NCBI GenBank assembly: GCA_964429235.1
Contig: CAYSAQ010000010.1
Location: 8,601 to 72,600, forward strand
Direction: 5' to 3'
Source of the DNA: CAYSAQ01 sp964429235
GTDB taxonomy: Bacteria > Margulisbacteria > Riflemargulisbacteria > GWF2-35-9 > DYQY01
DNA length: 64,000 bases
Shown here piece by piece: positions 17,812 through 27,504 of the stretch. The translations under genes were made by a program, and so were the position numbers. The first letter of the stretch is position 1; each line of letters begins with the position of its first letter. The notes under the pieces were generated by a model. That model was not told the origin of the DNA. It ran no database searches and saw only the letters and a list, made by a program, of their open reading frames with translations.

Positions 17812-20337
17812 TCATTGTTGTTTGCCGTGGCAAGCTTTATATTTTTTGCCTGACCCACATGGACAAGGTTCGTTTCTTCCTACTTTTTCTGTATTAGTTA
17901 TTGTTTGTTGTTCTTTTTTTGTTTTATTTTCTCTGTCATAAGAAGTTATTTTAACTTTCTGTTGTTCTTCTTCCATTATTCTGGCCATATCCTCTTCAGA
18001 TACTATTTTTACTTTAAAGAAATTTGTTATTACTTCGCGTTCAACAGTATCCATCATATCTTGGAACATTTCATAGCCTTCTTTTTTATATTCAAGTAAT
18101 GGGTCCTTTTGTGCATAAGCTCTTAGTCCAATACCTTCTCTTAGGAAATCCATATTTTTTAGATGTTCAATCCACTTTGCATCTAAAGAATGTATGTAAA
18201 TAATTTTTAGGATATTTATTAGGTCTTCTTTATTGAATTGGATAATGAAGTTTTCATAGAATTTTCTATTTTGGTTTAACATCGCCTGCAATGCTTCTTC
18301 TCTATTTTTTGCTGAGCTAAGTGAGAATTTTATAGGAATTAATTGTTCTAGCTCTTTTGTTAAGTCATGCCAGTTTACATCTTTTGCTTTCGTTCCTTCT
18401 TGGAAAAAAAAGTTGAGTATCTTTATTAACTGATACTCGATGATTTCGAAGCATTTTTTTATTAATTCATGTTGTTCGAGGATTAGCCTTCTTTGTTTGT
18501 AGACTATTTCTCTTTGTTTGTTCATTACATCATCGTATTCAAGTAATTGTTTTCTAATATTAAAGTGATAAAGCTCTACTTTCTTTTGAGCTCTCTCAAT
18601 AGACTTAGATATCATATTATGTTCAATAGGAGTGCTGTCATCGAAACCAAGCTTTTCCATGATTCCTATAATCTTTTCAGAACCAAATAAACGCATTAGG
18701 TCATCTTCCATACAGACAAAGAATTTAGTTAGACCTGGATCTCCTTGTCTTCCGCAACGTCCTCTTAGCTGGTTATCTATTCTACGGCTTTCATGTCTTC
18801 CTGTACCAAGTACAACAAGGCCGCCCTTTTCTATTACACCTTCGCCTAGAACGATATCTGTTCCTCTACCAGCCATGTTTGTAGCTATTGTTACGCTACC
18901 TGCTTGTCCTGCTGAAGTGATTATTTCTGCTTCTTTTTCATGGTACTTTGCGTTTAAGACATTATGTGGAACGCCTTTTTTCTTTAGTAATTTACTAATA
19001 AGTTCTGAAGTTGATATTGAAATAGATCCCACCAATACTGGCCTTCCGTTACCATGGTGATTGATGATTTCATTTATAATTGCATTGTATTTTCCTTCTT
19101 CTGATTTATAGATAGCATCAGGAGCATCTTCTCTTATAATTGGCATATTAGTTGGTATTTCTAATGTTTCTAATTTATATATCTTTTCAAACTCAGTAGC
19201 TTCAGTCATTGCTGTACCGGTCATTCCAGCTAGTTTATTAAACATTCTAAAGTAGTTTTGGAATGTGATTGAGGCTAGTGTTTGGCTCTCTTGCTGAATA
19301 GTAAGACCCTCTACAGCTTCAATAGCTTGATGAAGCCCATCACTATATCTTCTACCGTTCATTAAACGACCAGTAAACTCATCTACTATAAGGATTTCAC
19401 CATTTTTTATGACATAATCTACGTCATTTTTGAAAAGGTGAATTGCTTTTAGTGATTGAACCAACATATGCGCCTGGTCCATGTTCTCGATATCATATAA
19501 ATATTCAACATTTAGTAGTTCTTCTGTTTTAGTAATACCCTCTTCTGTAAGAATGACATTCTTATGTTTTTCTTCAACTGTGAAATGGGTTTCTATTTTA
19601 AGTTTTTTAGCGATTTGGGATGCTTTTTTATACTTTTCAGTATCTTCTTCTATAACACCAGAAATAATAAGAGGAGTTCTGGCTTCATCGATAAGGATAC
19701 TATCAACTTCATCGATAATAGCGTAGTTTAGGTTTCTTTGTACGCATTGGGAAATATCTGTAGACATATTGTCTCGTAGATAATCAAACCCATATTCGTT
19801 ATTTGTTCCGTAGATAATGTCTGCTTTATAAGCTTCTCTTTTTTCTGATGACACCATTCCAGATTGGATTAGGCCTACTGATAAACCTAAGAATTTGAAG
19901 ACTTGTCCCATCCATTCACTATCTCTTTTTGCTAAGTAATCATTAACAGTTACAATAAAAACACCTTTTTTTGTAAGTGCATTTAGATAAGCAGGAAGTG
20001 TCCCTACAAGTGTTTTACCTTCACCTGTTCTCATTTCAGCTATTTTGCCTTCGTGTAGCGTAAGACCACCAACAATCTGCACATCAAAATGACGCATTTT
20101 TAAGGTACGCCAAGCAGCTTCTCTGACAGTTGCAAAAGCTTCTGGCATTATATCTTCTAAAGATTCGCCTTTTTTTAGTCTGGAAATGAATAGGTTTGTT
20201 TGGTTAAGGAGCTGGTCGTCAGTCATTGCTTTAAACTGAGGTTCCAGCTCATTAATTAAATTTACTGTTTTATCATATTTTTTTAGCTGGTCAGTCGCTG
20301 TCCTGCCAAAAAAGAATCTTCTTACAATACCAAACAT
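17812..20337 (-). CDS. secA: Preprotein translocase ATPase SecA
   Basis: Motor of the Sec pathway. The 841-aa protein contains the Walker A region EMRTGEGKTLVGTLPAYLNA near residue 100, the DEVDSILIDEARTPLIISG motif near 210, and the preprotein-binding and helicase segments TNMAGRGTDI and GRCGRQGDPG. The C-terminus has the zinc-binding SEC-C motif GRNEPCPCGSGKKYKACHG, which binds SecB or ribosomes. Length is normal. The start MFGIVRRFFFGRT lies 18 bp after hpf. Confidence 0.98.
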   Translation of the reverse strand: MFGIVRRFFFGRTATDQLKKYDKTVNLINELEPQFKAMTDDQLLNQTNLFISRLKKGESLEDIMPEAFATVREAAWRTLKMRHFDVQIVGGLTLHEGKIAEMRTGEGKTLVGTLPAYLNALTKKGVFIVTVNDYLAKRDSEWMGQVFKFLGLSVGLIQSGMVSSEKREAYKADIIYGTNNEYGFDYLRDNMSTDISQCVQRNLNYAIIDEVDSILIDEARTPLIISGVIEEDTEKYKKASQIAKKLKIETHFTVEEKHKNVILTEEGITKTEELLNVEYLYDIENMDQAHMLVQSLKAIHLFKNDVDYVIKNGEILIVDEFTGRLMNGRRYSDGLHQAIEAVEGLTIQQESQTLASITFQNYFRMFNKLAGMTGTAMTEATEFEKIYKLETLEIPTNMPIIREDAPDAIYKSEEGKYNAIINEIINHHGNGRPVLVGSISISTSELISKLLKKKGVPHNVLNAKYHEKEAEIITSAGQAGSVTIATNMAGRGTDIVLGEGVIEKGGLVVLGTGRHESRRIDNQLRGRCGRQGDPGLTKFFVCMEDDLMRLFGSEKIIGIMEKLGFDDSTPIEHNMISKSIERAQKKVELYHFNIRKQLLEYDDVMNKQREIVYKQRRLILEQHELIKKCFEIIEYQLIKILNFFFQEGTKAKDVNWHDLTKELEQLIPIKFSLSSAKNREEALQAMLNQNRKFYENFIIQFNKEDLINILKIIYIHSLDAKWIEHLKNMDFLREGIGLRAYAQKDPLLEYKKEGYEMFQDMMDTVEREVITNFFKVKIVSEEDMARIMEEEQQKVKITSYDRENKTKKEQQTITNTEKVGRNEPCPCGSGKKYKACHGKQQ

Positions 20338-20355
20338 TTGATTCCTTTAACTTGC

Positions 20356-20910
20356 TTACGCAGGTTGGATTAAACCGAAGTCGCCATCTTTTCTCTTGTA
20401 GATAACGTTCATTCTGTTTGTTTCTGCATTTCTGTAAGCTAGAAACTCTAAGTTGCTCATTTGCAATTGCATTACAGCTTCTTCTTCAAACATTGGTTTA
20501 AGTGACGCAGTCATTCTATAAACAACTGGGTTATCGTGATCTTCCTCTGTAGGAGCTTCATTAGCTTTAATGATTTCGTTGATAGCAATAGAAGCTTTTT
20601 CTCTTCTTTTGCCTTTCATTTTTTCTTTATATTTTTTAAGCTGTCTTTCTAGTTTTTCAAAAACTAGGTCTAGTGCTGCGTACATATCTTCGTTTTCTTC
20701 TCTAGCAGAAAGAATAGCCCCATGAACGTGAACGCTTACTTTTGCTTCACTTCTTTGAGCTGGTGATTTAGTTTCGTGATGTTCTAATTCAACTTTCCCT
20801 TTTTCAAGAGCCTCGTGAAAAAATGTATCTAATTTCCCAATTTTCTTTTGTGCGTACTCATTTAACGACGTTGTCATGTCTATGTTATGTCCTGAAACAA
20901 CTATTTTCAT
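20356..20910 (-). CDS. hpf: Long-form ribosome hibernation factor HPF
   Basis: A 184-aa protein with an N-terminal RaiA/YfiA domain (MKIVVSGHNIDMTTSLNEYA, residues 1-100) and a C-terminal dimerisation domain (VVYRMTASLKPMFEEEAVMQ to the end). Long HPF makes 100S ribosome dimers in stationary phase in bacteria that lack the RMF system. It is placed directly upstream of secA, as in many Firmicutes and cyanobacteria. A strong GGGAGGAAAA ribosome site precedes the ATG. Confidence 0.94.
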   Translation of the reverse strand: MKIVVSGHNIDMTTSLNEYAQKKIGKLDTFFHEALEKGKVELEHHETKSPAQRSEAKVSVHVHGAILSAREENEDMYAALDLVFEKLERQLKKYKEKMKGKRREKASIAINEIIKANEAPTEEDHDNPVVYRMTASLKPMFEEEAVMQLQMSNLEFLAYRNAETNRMNVIYKRKDGDFGLIQPA

Positions 20911-20976
20911 GTGTTTTTCCTCCCTAGGTTATATCGTAGTATTATTATCTGATAAATTGGGTTTAATTGCAATCCA

Positions 20977-21013
20977 TAAACCCTCTCCCTAGCCCTCTCC
21001 CAAGAGAGGGAAC
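20977..21013. repeat. 37-bp palindromic spacer repeat, copy 2
   Basis: Identical over 37 bases to 17771-17807. It lies in the 336-bp spacer (20911-21246) between hpf and uvrA, which otherwise holds AT-rich sequence (21014-21070) and the nested palindromic element at 21081-21242. Confidence 0.8.
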
Positions 21014-21080
21014 AATACATAAATAAAACTAAACATTTTTTAGATAAAGATGATAGGTTATCAAGCTTGCCTTCGATACA

Positions 21081-21242
21081 GTAATCCCCCTACGACTACG
21101 TCGTTTTCCCCCTTTGACCTGCACGGAGCATAGCGGAGTATAAAGGGGGCGATTACAACTAATAAATTTTAGAAGTTTCAATAGCCTCCTTTATCAAAGG
21201 AGGTGGCCATGCATCATTTGGTGCATGGTCGGAGGATTATTG
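21081..21242. repeat. Nested palindromic element left of uvrA
   Basis: Starts GTAATCCCCCT and contains several stems: CCCCCTTTG...AAAGGGGG, GCCTCCTTTATC AAAGGAGG and CATGCATCATTTGGTGCATG. Its outer parts match, in inverted orientation, the element at 25144-25300 on the other side of uvrA and the DRTGG gene; the inner loops differ. This modular build, with one stem inserted inside another, is typical of palindromic element families. Confidence 0.75.
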
Positions 21243-21246
21243 GGAG

Positions 21247-24006
21247 CTACAAATACTTAGCTGTATGGGATTCTTTGCATTTCTTAAGGCCGTCTAATTT
21301 TCCTTGGTAAACCAAAGTTCCACCTTTTTCTCCACCGTCTGGGCCTAAGTCTATTACATAGTCAGCAGAGCCGATTACATCAGTATGATGTTCTATTACT
21401 AAGATCGTATTCCCTTTATCTACAAGCTGTTGAAGTACCTTCAGTAATAAGTTTACATCTGCAAAGTGAAGTCCTGTAGTTGGTTCGTCTAAGATATATA
21501 GTGTTTTTCCAGTAGCTATTTTTACTAGCTCAGAAGCAAGCTTTACTCTTTGCGCTTCACCGCCACTTAGTGTTGTTGCGCTTTGGCCAAGCTTAATATA
21601 GCCTAGTCCTACTTCTAGCAGCATATTGATATATTTTATAATACTTGGCACGTTTTTGAAGACTACGGCAGCCTCTTTTACTGACATGTTCAAAACATCA
21701 GAGATGTTATGGCCTTTATATTTAACCTCAAGTGTTTGACTGTTATAACGCTTCCCTTTGCATACATCACAAGGAACATAGACGTCTGGAAGGAAAAGCA
21801 TTTCTATCTTCATACTTCCATCACCTTTACAGGCTTCACATCTACCATTTGGAACATTAAATGAGAACCTACCTGGTTTATAGCCTCTTTTTTTTGCTTC
21901 TTTAGTGCTAGTAAAAAGCATTCTTATTTTATCAAACAAGCCAATGTATGTTGCAGGGTTACTTCTAGGTGTTCTACCAATAGGGCTTTGGTCTATGACA
22001 ATCATTTTGTCGATATTGTTCATGCCATTTATTTCAGAGTAACAATCATCAGGGCCACCTTTCAGTGAGAACAAGCTTCTGAATTTGAAGTTCTTAATAT
22101 TCTTATAGAAAACATCAAGGATTAATGTGCTCTTTCCGCTACCAGATACGCCTGTGATACAGGTGAACTGTCCTATAGGTATTTTCACATCAACATTTTT
22201 AAGGTTATGCATGTTAGCACCTTTTATTTCTATAAACTCTTTGTCTACTCTTTCTAAATGAGCAGGGATTTTTACATGTTTTTTACCATTCAAGTACTCA
22301 GCTGTAAGGTTGTCTGTTTCTAGGTATTTGTCTAGCTTGCCTTCATACATTAGGTGTCCACCATCTTTGCCGGCTTTTGGCCCTATTTCTACGATATAGT
22401 CAGCGTTTAACATTACATCCCTATCATGTTCTACGATAATTAATGTATTTCCTAAGTCTTTTAGTTTGCGAAGTGCAGAGATTAGCCTATCGTTATCTTT
22501 TGGGTGTAGTCCAATAGTAGGTTCATCCATTACGTATAGAACGCCTGAAAGGCCAAAGCCCATTTGTGTAGCTAAACGTAGTCTTTGAGCTTCACCACCA
22601 CTTAGTGTAGCTGCTGATCTAGCTAGTGAAAGGTAATTCAGCCCTATATCAAGCATAAATGATAGTCTGCTTGTAAGCTCTAATACTACTTGTTTGCTTA
22701 TCTCTATTTCTCTAGCTGTTAGCTTTAATGCCTTAACTAGCTTTAATAGATTGCTAATAGAAAGCTCGGTAAGCTCAATGATGTTGTATTTGCCTATTTT
22801 CATAGCGAGAACTTCTTTTCTAAGTCTTTTTCCATTACAGTCAGGACAAATAGATTGATCCATAGCTTTTTCCATTAGAACTTTTCTGTATTCAGATTTT
22901 GTTTCTCTAAACCTAACTCTTAGGATATCTTGCAAACCTTCAGAGAAATAATCGTCATCACCATAGAAGATGCCTTCAAGGAATTCTCTAGGTATTTCGC
23001 TTATTGGCTTGAAGATGCTGAAGCCTTTGTCTTTTGCATATTTCTTTATTTCAGTTGTGAAAGGCTTTATTACATAGATGCCACCAACATAGTTTAGCCA
23101 GTATTTAAGCGATACAGTTTTGTGGTACCAGAAGCTTTCCATAGTGAAATCCATAGTGATGCCAAGTCCTTTGCATGTTGGGCAAGCACCATGTGGGTTA
23201 TTGAATGAAAATATACTAGGAGTAATCTTTGGAAGGCTGATTCCGCAGTCTGCACAAGAAAAGTGAGTGCTAAAGGCATGGTCTTTGTCAGCAATATCGA
23301 TTGTTACAAACCCGTTACCTTCTTGAAGTGCTATATCCAAAGATTCAAAGAATCTAGAGCGTTTTTCTTCATTTATAATAATCCTGTCTACAACTAGCTC
23401 TATATTATGTTTTTTACCTTTATCTAGGCTTATCTCTTCGTCTAAATGGTAATAAGTGCCATCTATTCTTAGCCTTAGGAAGCCGTCTTGTCTGGCTTTT
23501 TCAATGATATTTTTGAATTCACCTTTTTGGTTCTTTACTAGCGGTGACATGATAATGCATTTCTTTCCCACAAAGTTATCCATTACCCTATTAACTATTT
23601 CGTCTATTGTTTGGTTCGCTATTTGTTTGCCACATTCAGGGCAATATGGAGTTGATATAGATGAATATAATAATCTGAGATAGTCATATATCTCAGTAAG
23701 TGTTCCTACTGTACTTCTAGGGTTATGAGATACACTCTTTTGCTCGATAGAGATAGAAGGAGAAAGTCCTTCGATTCTTTCTACATCAGGCTTCTTGAAC
23801 TGTCCAAAGAACTGTCTAGCATAAGAAGATAAAGATTCTAGGTATTTTCTTTGTCCCTCGATAAAGATAGTATCAAAGGCAAGAGAACTCTTTCCTGAAC
23901 CACTAACTCCAGTAACTACAGTTACTTGGTTTTTAGGGATTGTAACAGAGATATCTTGAAGATTATGCTCTCTTGCACCACTTACTTTTATTACGTCTTG
24001 ATTCAT
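21247..24006 (-). CDS. uvrA: Excinuclease ABC subunit A
   Basis: Damage-sensing ATPase of nucleotide excision repair. The 919-aa protein has two ABC modules: Walker A GVSGSGKSSLAFDT near residue 33 with signature LSGGEAQRLRLATQ, and GVSGSGKSTLI near residue 620 with LSGGEAQRVKLASE. Zinc modules are visible as CPEC...(CxxC), CADC...CPTC and CEAC...CDVC. DEPTIGLHPKD and DEPTTGLHFAD are the two Walker B/D-loop regions. The gene is set off from its neighbours by palindromic spacers on the left. Confidence 0.98.
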   Translation of the reverse strand: MNQDVIKVSGAREHNLQDISVTIPKNQVTVVTGVSGSGKSSLAFDTIFIEGQRKYLESLSSYARQFFGQFKKPDVERIEGLSPSISIEQKSVSHNPRSTVGTLTEIYDYLRLLYSSISTPYCPECGKQIANQTIDEIVNRVMDNFVGKKCIIMSPLVKNQKGEFKNIIEKARQDGFLRLRIDGTYYHLDEEISLDKGKKHNIELVVDRIIINEEKRSRFFESLDIALQEGNGFVTIDIADKDHAFSTHFSCADCGISLPKITPSIFSFNNPHGACPTCKGLGITMDFTMESFWYHKTVSLKYWLNYVGGIYVIKPFTTEIKKYAKDKGFSIFKPISEIPREFLEGIFYGDDDYFSEGLQDILRVRFRETKSEYRKVLMEKAMDQSICPDCNGKRLRKEVLAMKIGKYNIIELTELSISNLLKLVKALKLTAREIEISKQVVLELTSRLSFMLDIGLNYLSLARSAATLSGGEAQRLRLATQMGFGLSGVLYVMDEPTIGLHPKDNDRLISALRKLKDLGNTLIIVEHDRDVMLNADYIVEIGPKAGKDGGHLMYEGKLDKYLETDNLTAEYLNGKKHVKIPAHLERVDKEFIEIKGANMHNLKNVDVKIPIGQFTCITGVSGSGKSTLILDVFYKNIKNFKFRSLFSLKGGPDDCYSEINGMNNIDKMIVIDQSPIGRTPRSNPATYIGLFDKIRMLFTSTKEAKKRGYKPGRFSFNVPNGRCEACKGDGSMKIEMLFLPDVYVPCDVCKGKRYNSQTLEVKYKGHNISDVLNMSVKEAAVVFKNVPSIIKYINMLLEVGLGYIKLGQSATTLSGGEAQRVKLASELVKIATGKTLYILDEPTTGLHFADVNLLLKVLQQLVDKGNTILVIEHHTDVIGSADYVIDLGPDGGEKGGTLVYQGKLDGLKKCKESHTAKYL

Positions 24007-24040
24007 AGTCCGATTATTGTATCAGAAAAGTTTTAAGAAA

Positions 24041-25138
24041 TCAGTTTAGTTTTTCTAGAATTGTGTCTGTGTCGACATATGTTTTGATCAGTTCTTTTAC
24101 TGTCTCTATTTTCATAATGTCGTTATGCGTTATTTTTACTAATACTTTGCTGACTTGTTTAGATGTTTCATAGGTCTCATAAGGCACAGACAGTACAGGA
24201 ACCTTGTGCTGTTTCATAAGATCTATAGTTTTTTGTTGTGGAAGCATGCCACCAGTAAGGATAATGCCTCTTACATGTTTTTCTAATATACAGGCAGAAG
24301 CGTCTACTGCTGCTTTAATAACATCATCTCTATCCCCTGGGACTATAAGCAGAGTTCCCTTTTCTAAATGTTCTACAACATGTTTTGGATTCATAGCACC
24401 TACGACTATTTTATTAATATTTTTATAAGTAGTGCGGCATTCATGTATACAAGTTACCAGTTTGAGGTTTTCTTGAAATAAGGCCATATTTGGCGAAGAT
24501 AATGAAGATTTATAAGGTATAAAGCCTAAAGCAGGAATATTGTAATAAGCTAGTGCTTTAGTAAGTAGTTTTTGTATTTTTTCATATTTTTCTTCTATTA
24601 CTTTGTTAACAATGACGCCCATTATTTCTACGTTTTCTTTATCAAAGAGTGCTTTGTTTAGCATTATTTCATCAATAGTGTTCCCTATGCCACCTGGTGC
24701 TATTAATATTACTTGTGACTTGGTGAGAGATGCTACTTTTGCGTTACTTAGGTCTAAAACTGAGCCAACACCTGCATGTCCTGTGCCTTCTACGATAACA
24801 AGATCGTTGTTTTCTGAAATGCATTTAAAGGATACATCTAGTCTATCTTGAAGTTCTTCTCTTAGGTCTGCTCTATTTTCTATATATTTAGCTGTATAGC
24901 CTGATGGAATAGCTATTGGGCTCATGTCTTTGATATTACATTTTGAATTAAAGATTTGTTCAATAAGATAAGAGTCTTTGTCTATTTGGTTATTATCTAC
25001 TTCTATATAGCGTTGCCCAACAGGTTTGATGAACCCAACATTCATATTCTTCTCACGAAAGAGATCGAATAATCCTATAGAGGTAGTTGTTTTTCCATCA
25101 CTTTGGCCAGTTGCTGCTACAAATAGATTCTTAGACAT
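24041..25138 (-). CDS. BioD-like AAA_26 + DRTGG domain protein (Pta N-terminal-like)
   Basis: A 365-aa protein with an N-terminal P-loop (AATGQSDGKTTTSIGL, residues 8-23) and dethiobiotin-synthetase-like fold through about residue 215, followed by a DRTGG domain (VVGAMNPKHVVEHLEKGTLLIVPGDRDDVI...). The same two domains form the N-terminus of long phosphate acetyltransferases, but the acetyltransferase domain is absent. The DRTGG domain is thought to be regulatory. The function of the stand-alone form is not known to me. Confidence 0.75.
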   Translation of the reverse strand: MSKNLFVAATGQSDGKTTTSIGLFDLFREKNMNVGFIKPVGQRYIEVDNNQIDKDSYLIEQIFNSKCNIKDMSPIAIPSGYTAKYIENRADLREELQDRLDVSFKCISENNDLVIVEGTGHAGVGSVLDLSNAKVASLTKSQVILIAPGGIGNTIDEIMLNKALFDKENVEIMGVIVNKVIEEKYEKIQKLLTKALAYYNIPALGFIPYKSSLSSPNMALFQENLKLVTCIHECRTTYKNINKIVVGAMNPKHVVEHLEKGTLLIVPGDRDDVIKAAVDASACILEKHVRGIILTGGMLPQQKTIDLMKQHKVPVLSVPYETYETSKQVSKVLVKITHNDIMKIETVKELIKTYVDTDTILEKLN

Positions 25139-25143
25139 ACATG

Positions 25144-25300
25144 AATTATATCATTATTTAAGGGGCTCCTGCCAGAGGCAGACAGGCCGCAGCCCTTATG
25201 ATCCCCTCAAGAGGGGGCAATAACCCTCCGATCCGCCTAAGGCGGACCACCTCCCTTGATAAAGGAGGCTATTGAAACTTCTAAGTCGCAGGGGGATTAC
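25144..25300. repeat. Nested palindromic element right of the DRTGG gene
   Basis: Ends in GGGGGATTAC (25291-25300), the reverse complement of the left element's start. It contains stems CCTGCCAGAGGCAG, CCCCTCAAGAGGGG, TCCGCCTAAGGCGGA and CCTCCCTTGATAAAGGAGG. The shared arms with 21081-21242 are inverted, so the two bracket uvrA and the DRTGG gene. Confidence 0.75.
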
Positions 25301-25305
25301 TTAAA

Positions 25306-27393
25306 TTAATATTTTATCTTTTTATCTGCCAATCTTATTCCTGCAGTAGGACAGTTTTGGACAACTGCATCAAAACCATTCATATCTATATCCTTCATTT
25401 CTCCATTGTATGGTGGTTTAACCCTAGCAGTAAAGCCTCGCTCTGTAAGCCCTAGCATATGATAGTTGTCTTGAGATTCAGCAGTTCTTATACAAGATCC
25501 ACAGTTTATACATTTATCATTCTCTAGAACTAGTTTGTCGTTGGTTTTGTCTTTATCATATTTTCTTATCTCACCAGCATACATGCTTGGGTCAGCGTTG
25601 TAGTCTTCTGAATATTCTTTTAGCTTGCATTCATTTATCTCTACACAGCCACAAGATAAGCATCTATTTGCTTCTTTTTTCATTTCATCTTCAGTAGCTG
25701 GAAGTTCCCAGTCCGCAAAAGTAGTTCTGCGTTTATCTAAAGCAGGATGTTTTATAATCATTCTCTCTTCTTTTCTATATTCAGCAAACATTTCCTCTGG
25801 CAAGTCTTCTAGCTTATCTGTAACAGAGCTAAAGATAGCTTTTTCGCCAGTCACTTCGACTCCGCTCAGTGACCGCTGTTCATCTAGGAATTGGTTTATA
25901 GAGACAGCTGCTTTTCTTCCAGCTGCTACAGCAGTTACTATCAAGTCAGGGCCGGTTACACAATCTCCAGCTGCAAATATTTTACAATAAGGATTAGTCT
26001 TTTTCGAGCATGCTTTGAATGTTGTTTTATCAACTTTCGGTGTTCCCCATTTAGTAAGTAATCTCTCTGGAACAAAGGAAGCGTCTACTTTTTGTCCGAT
26101 TGCCATTACCATAGTGTTTACTTCTAGTTCGTATTCGCTACCTTTAATAGCTACTGGTCTACGTCTGCCAGATTCGTCTGGTTCACTAAGTTCCATTCTG
26201 ATGCATTTAACTAATAAATGAGTATCATCAATACTCTTGCAGCTAATAGGTGCTGTAAGGAAGTTGAAATCTACGCCTTCTTCTATAGCTTCTTCTATTT
26301 CCTCTTTGCCAGGCATCTCTGTTTCGCTTCTTCTATATAAAACAGTGACATTAGAACCCATACGGATAGCAGTTCTTGCTGCATCCATTGCAGTATGTCC
26401 GCCACCAACAATTACAGTTTCTTTTCCTAGGTTGATTGGTTGGTTTTTAGCTATTTCTTCTAAATAGCGTACAGCTGGGATAACTAGCTCGTTATCTTCA
26501 CCTGGGATATTCATCTTGGAAGATACTTGTGCTCCCATTGCGAGTAATATAGCGTCAGTGTTTATATCTATTTCATCAAAGGAAATATCAGTGCCAACCT
26601 TGGTATTATAGCTAATCTTTATACCAAGTTGGTCGATGATAGCATTTAGTTCTATATCAATGATAGCAGCTGGTAGCCGATAATAAGGGATTCCATATCT
26701 AGCCATTCCACCATGTTTAGGATGAGCTTCATATATCTGAACATCATGGCCTTCCAATGCTAGGAAGTAAGCAGCAGTAATCCCTGCTGGGCCTGCTCCG
26801 ATAATCGTCACCTTTTTATTTGTAGGGTTCTGTTTATTAGGAAGGAAAGGTCCTCCCTGTCCTATCTCTTTATCAGAGATAAATCTTTTTTGTATTCTTA
26901 TACTGATAGCTTCATCTACACGGCTTCTTCTGCAAACATCTTCACAAGGTGCAGGACAGACTCTGCCGAGGATGTTTGGCATAGGAGCTTGTTGTCTTAT
27001 AAGCTGTGCTGCTTCTATGTATTTGTCTTCGCTCTCTAAAGCTAGAAAGCCTTGGATATTGATGTTTGCTGGGCAACCTTCTAAGGTACAAGGTGCAACA
27101 CAGTCACCATAATGGTCTGATAGTAATAGTTCTAGTGCCATTTTTCTAACATCTTTTACTCTAGCGTTATCTGTTTCAACAACCATGTCTTCCATACAGC
27201 TAGTAGCGCAAGAAGGATATATCCCTGCTCTACCGTTCATTACCTCTACTACACATACGAAGCAGCTACCGTAAGGTGATAGGTCTTTTACATGACAAAG
27301 AGTTGGGATCTTTATATTGTTTGCATTACAGACATCAAGGATGGTTTGGTTAGGTTCGAAATTATAGTTAGTGTTGTTGATGGTGATATTCAT
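25306..27393 (-). CDS. NAD(P)-binding flavoprotein with ferredoxin domains, GltD/NfnB-like
   Basis: A 695-aa multidomain redox subunit. Residues 1-80 are a [2Fe-2S] domain (CxxxxxxYGSCFVC) as in HydA/NuoG; then a His/Cys cluster segment (DHYGDCVAPCTLEGCPAN); then a GltD-like flavoprotein with two dinucleotide motifs (TIIGAGPAGITAAYFLA and VIVGGGHTAMDAART); and C-terminal cysteine clusters (CLSCGCVEINEC, CINCGSC). With the NuoF- and NuoE-like genes it resembles the Stn-type electron-bifurcating transhydrogenase described in Sporomusa, which links NADH, NADPH and ferredoxin. The exact reaction is inferred. Residues 506-516 are encoded by an inserted repeat. Confidence 0.8.
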   Translation of the reverse strand: MNITINNTNYNFEPNQTILDVCNANNIKIPTLCHVKDLSPYGSCFVCVVEVMNGRAGIYPSCATSCMEDMVVETDNARVKDVRKMALELLLSDHYGDCVAPCTLEGCPANINIQGFLALESEDKYIEAAQLIRQQAPMPNILGRVCPAPCEDVCRRSRVDEAISIRIQKRFISDKEIGQGGPFLPNKQNPTNKKVTIIGAGPAGITAAYFLALEGHDVQIYEAHPKHGGMARYGIPYYRLPAAIIDIELNAIIDQLGIKISYNTKVGTDISFDEIDINTDAILLAMGAQVSSKMNIPGEDNELVIPAVRYLEEIAKNQPINLGKETVIVGGGHTAMDAARTAIRMGSNVTVLYRRSETEMPGKEEIEEAIEEGVDFNFLTAPISCKSIDDTHLLVKCIRMELSEPDESGRRRPVAIKGSEYELEVNTMVMAIGQKVDASFVPERLLTKWGTPKVDKTTFKACSKKTNPYCKIFAAGDCVTGPDLIVTAVAAGRKAAVSINQFLDEQRSLSGVEVTGEKAIFSSVTDKLEDLPEEMFAEYRKEERMIIKHPALDKRRTTFADWELPATEDEMKKEANRCLSCGCVEINECKLKEYSEDYNADPSMYAGEIRKYDKDKTNDKLVLENDKCINCGSCIRTAESQDNYHMLGLTERGFTARVKPPYNGEMKDIDMNGFDAVVQNCPTAGIRLADKKIKY
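25848..25878. repeat. Palindromic repeat inside the GltD-like reading frame
   Basis: The 31 bases containing TCACTTCGACTCCGCTCAGT match, in inverted orientation, the intergenic palindrome at 29960-29998. In the protein they read RSLSGVEVTGE (residues 506-516), in the linker between the flavoprotein and the C-terminal iron-sulfur region. The frame is kept. Confidence 0.75.
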
Positions 27394-27396
27394 TAA

Positions 27397-27500
27397 TGCA
27401 CCCTTCCGTCTACGCCAAAGGCGTAGCCACCTTCCCTTGGCAAGGGAAGGATAATTCTCCCCTTACCAAGGGGAGATGTCGAATATAATGAGACAGAGGG
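27397..27500. repeat. Palindromic spacer between the GltD-like and NuoF-like genes
   Basis: The 111-bp gap holds three stems: CTACGCCAAAGGCGTAG, CCTTCCCTTGGCAAGGGAAGG and CTCCCCTTACCAAGGGGAG. They are of the same type as those at 29850-29998 and 60700-60830. Their presence between two subunits of one complex means that they do not stop the operon's function, but they may set subunit ratios. Confidence 0.7.
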
Positions 27501-27504
27501 GTGG

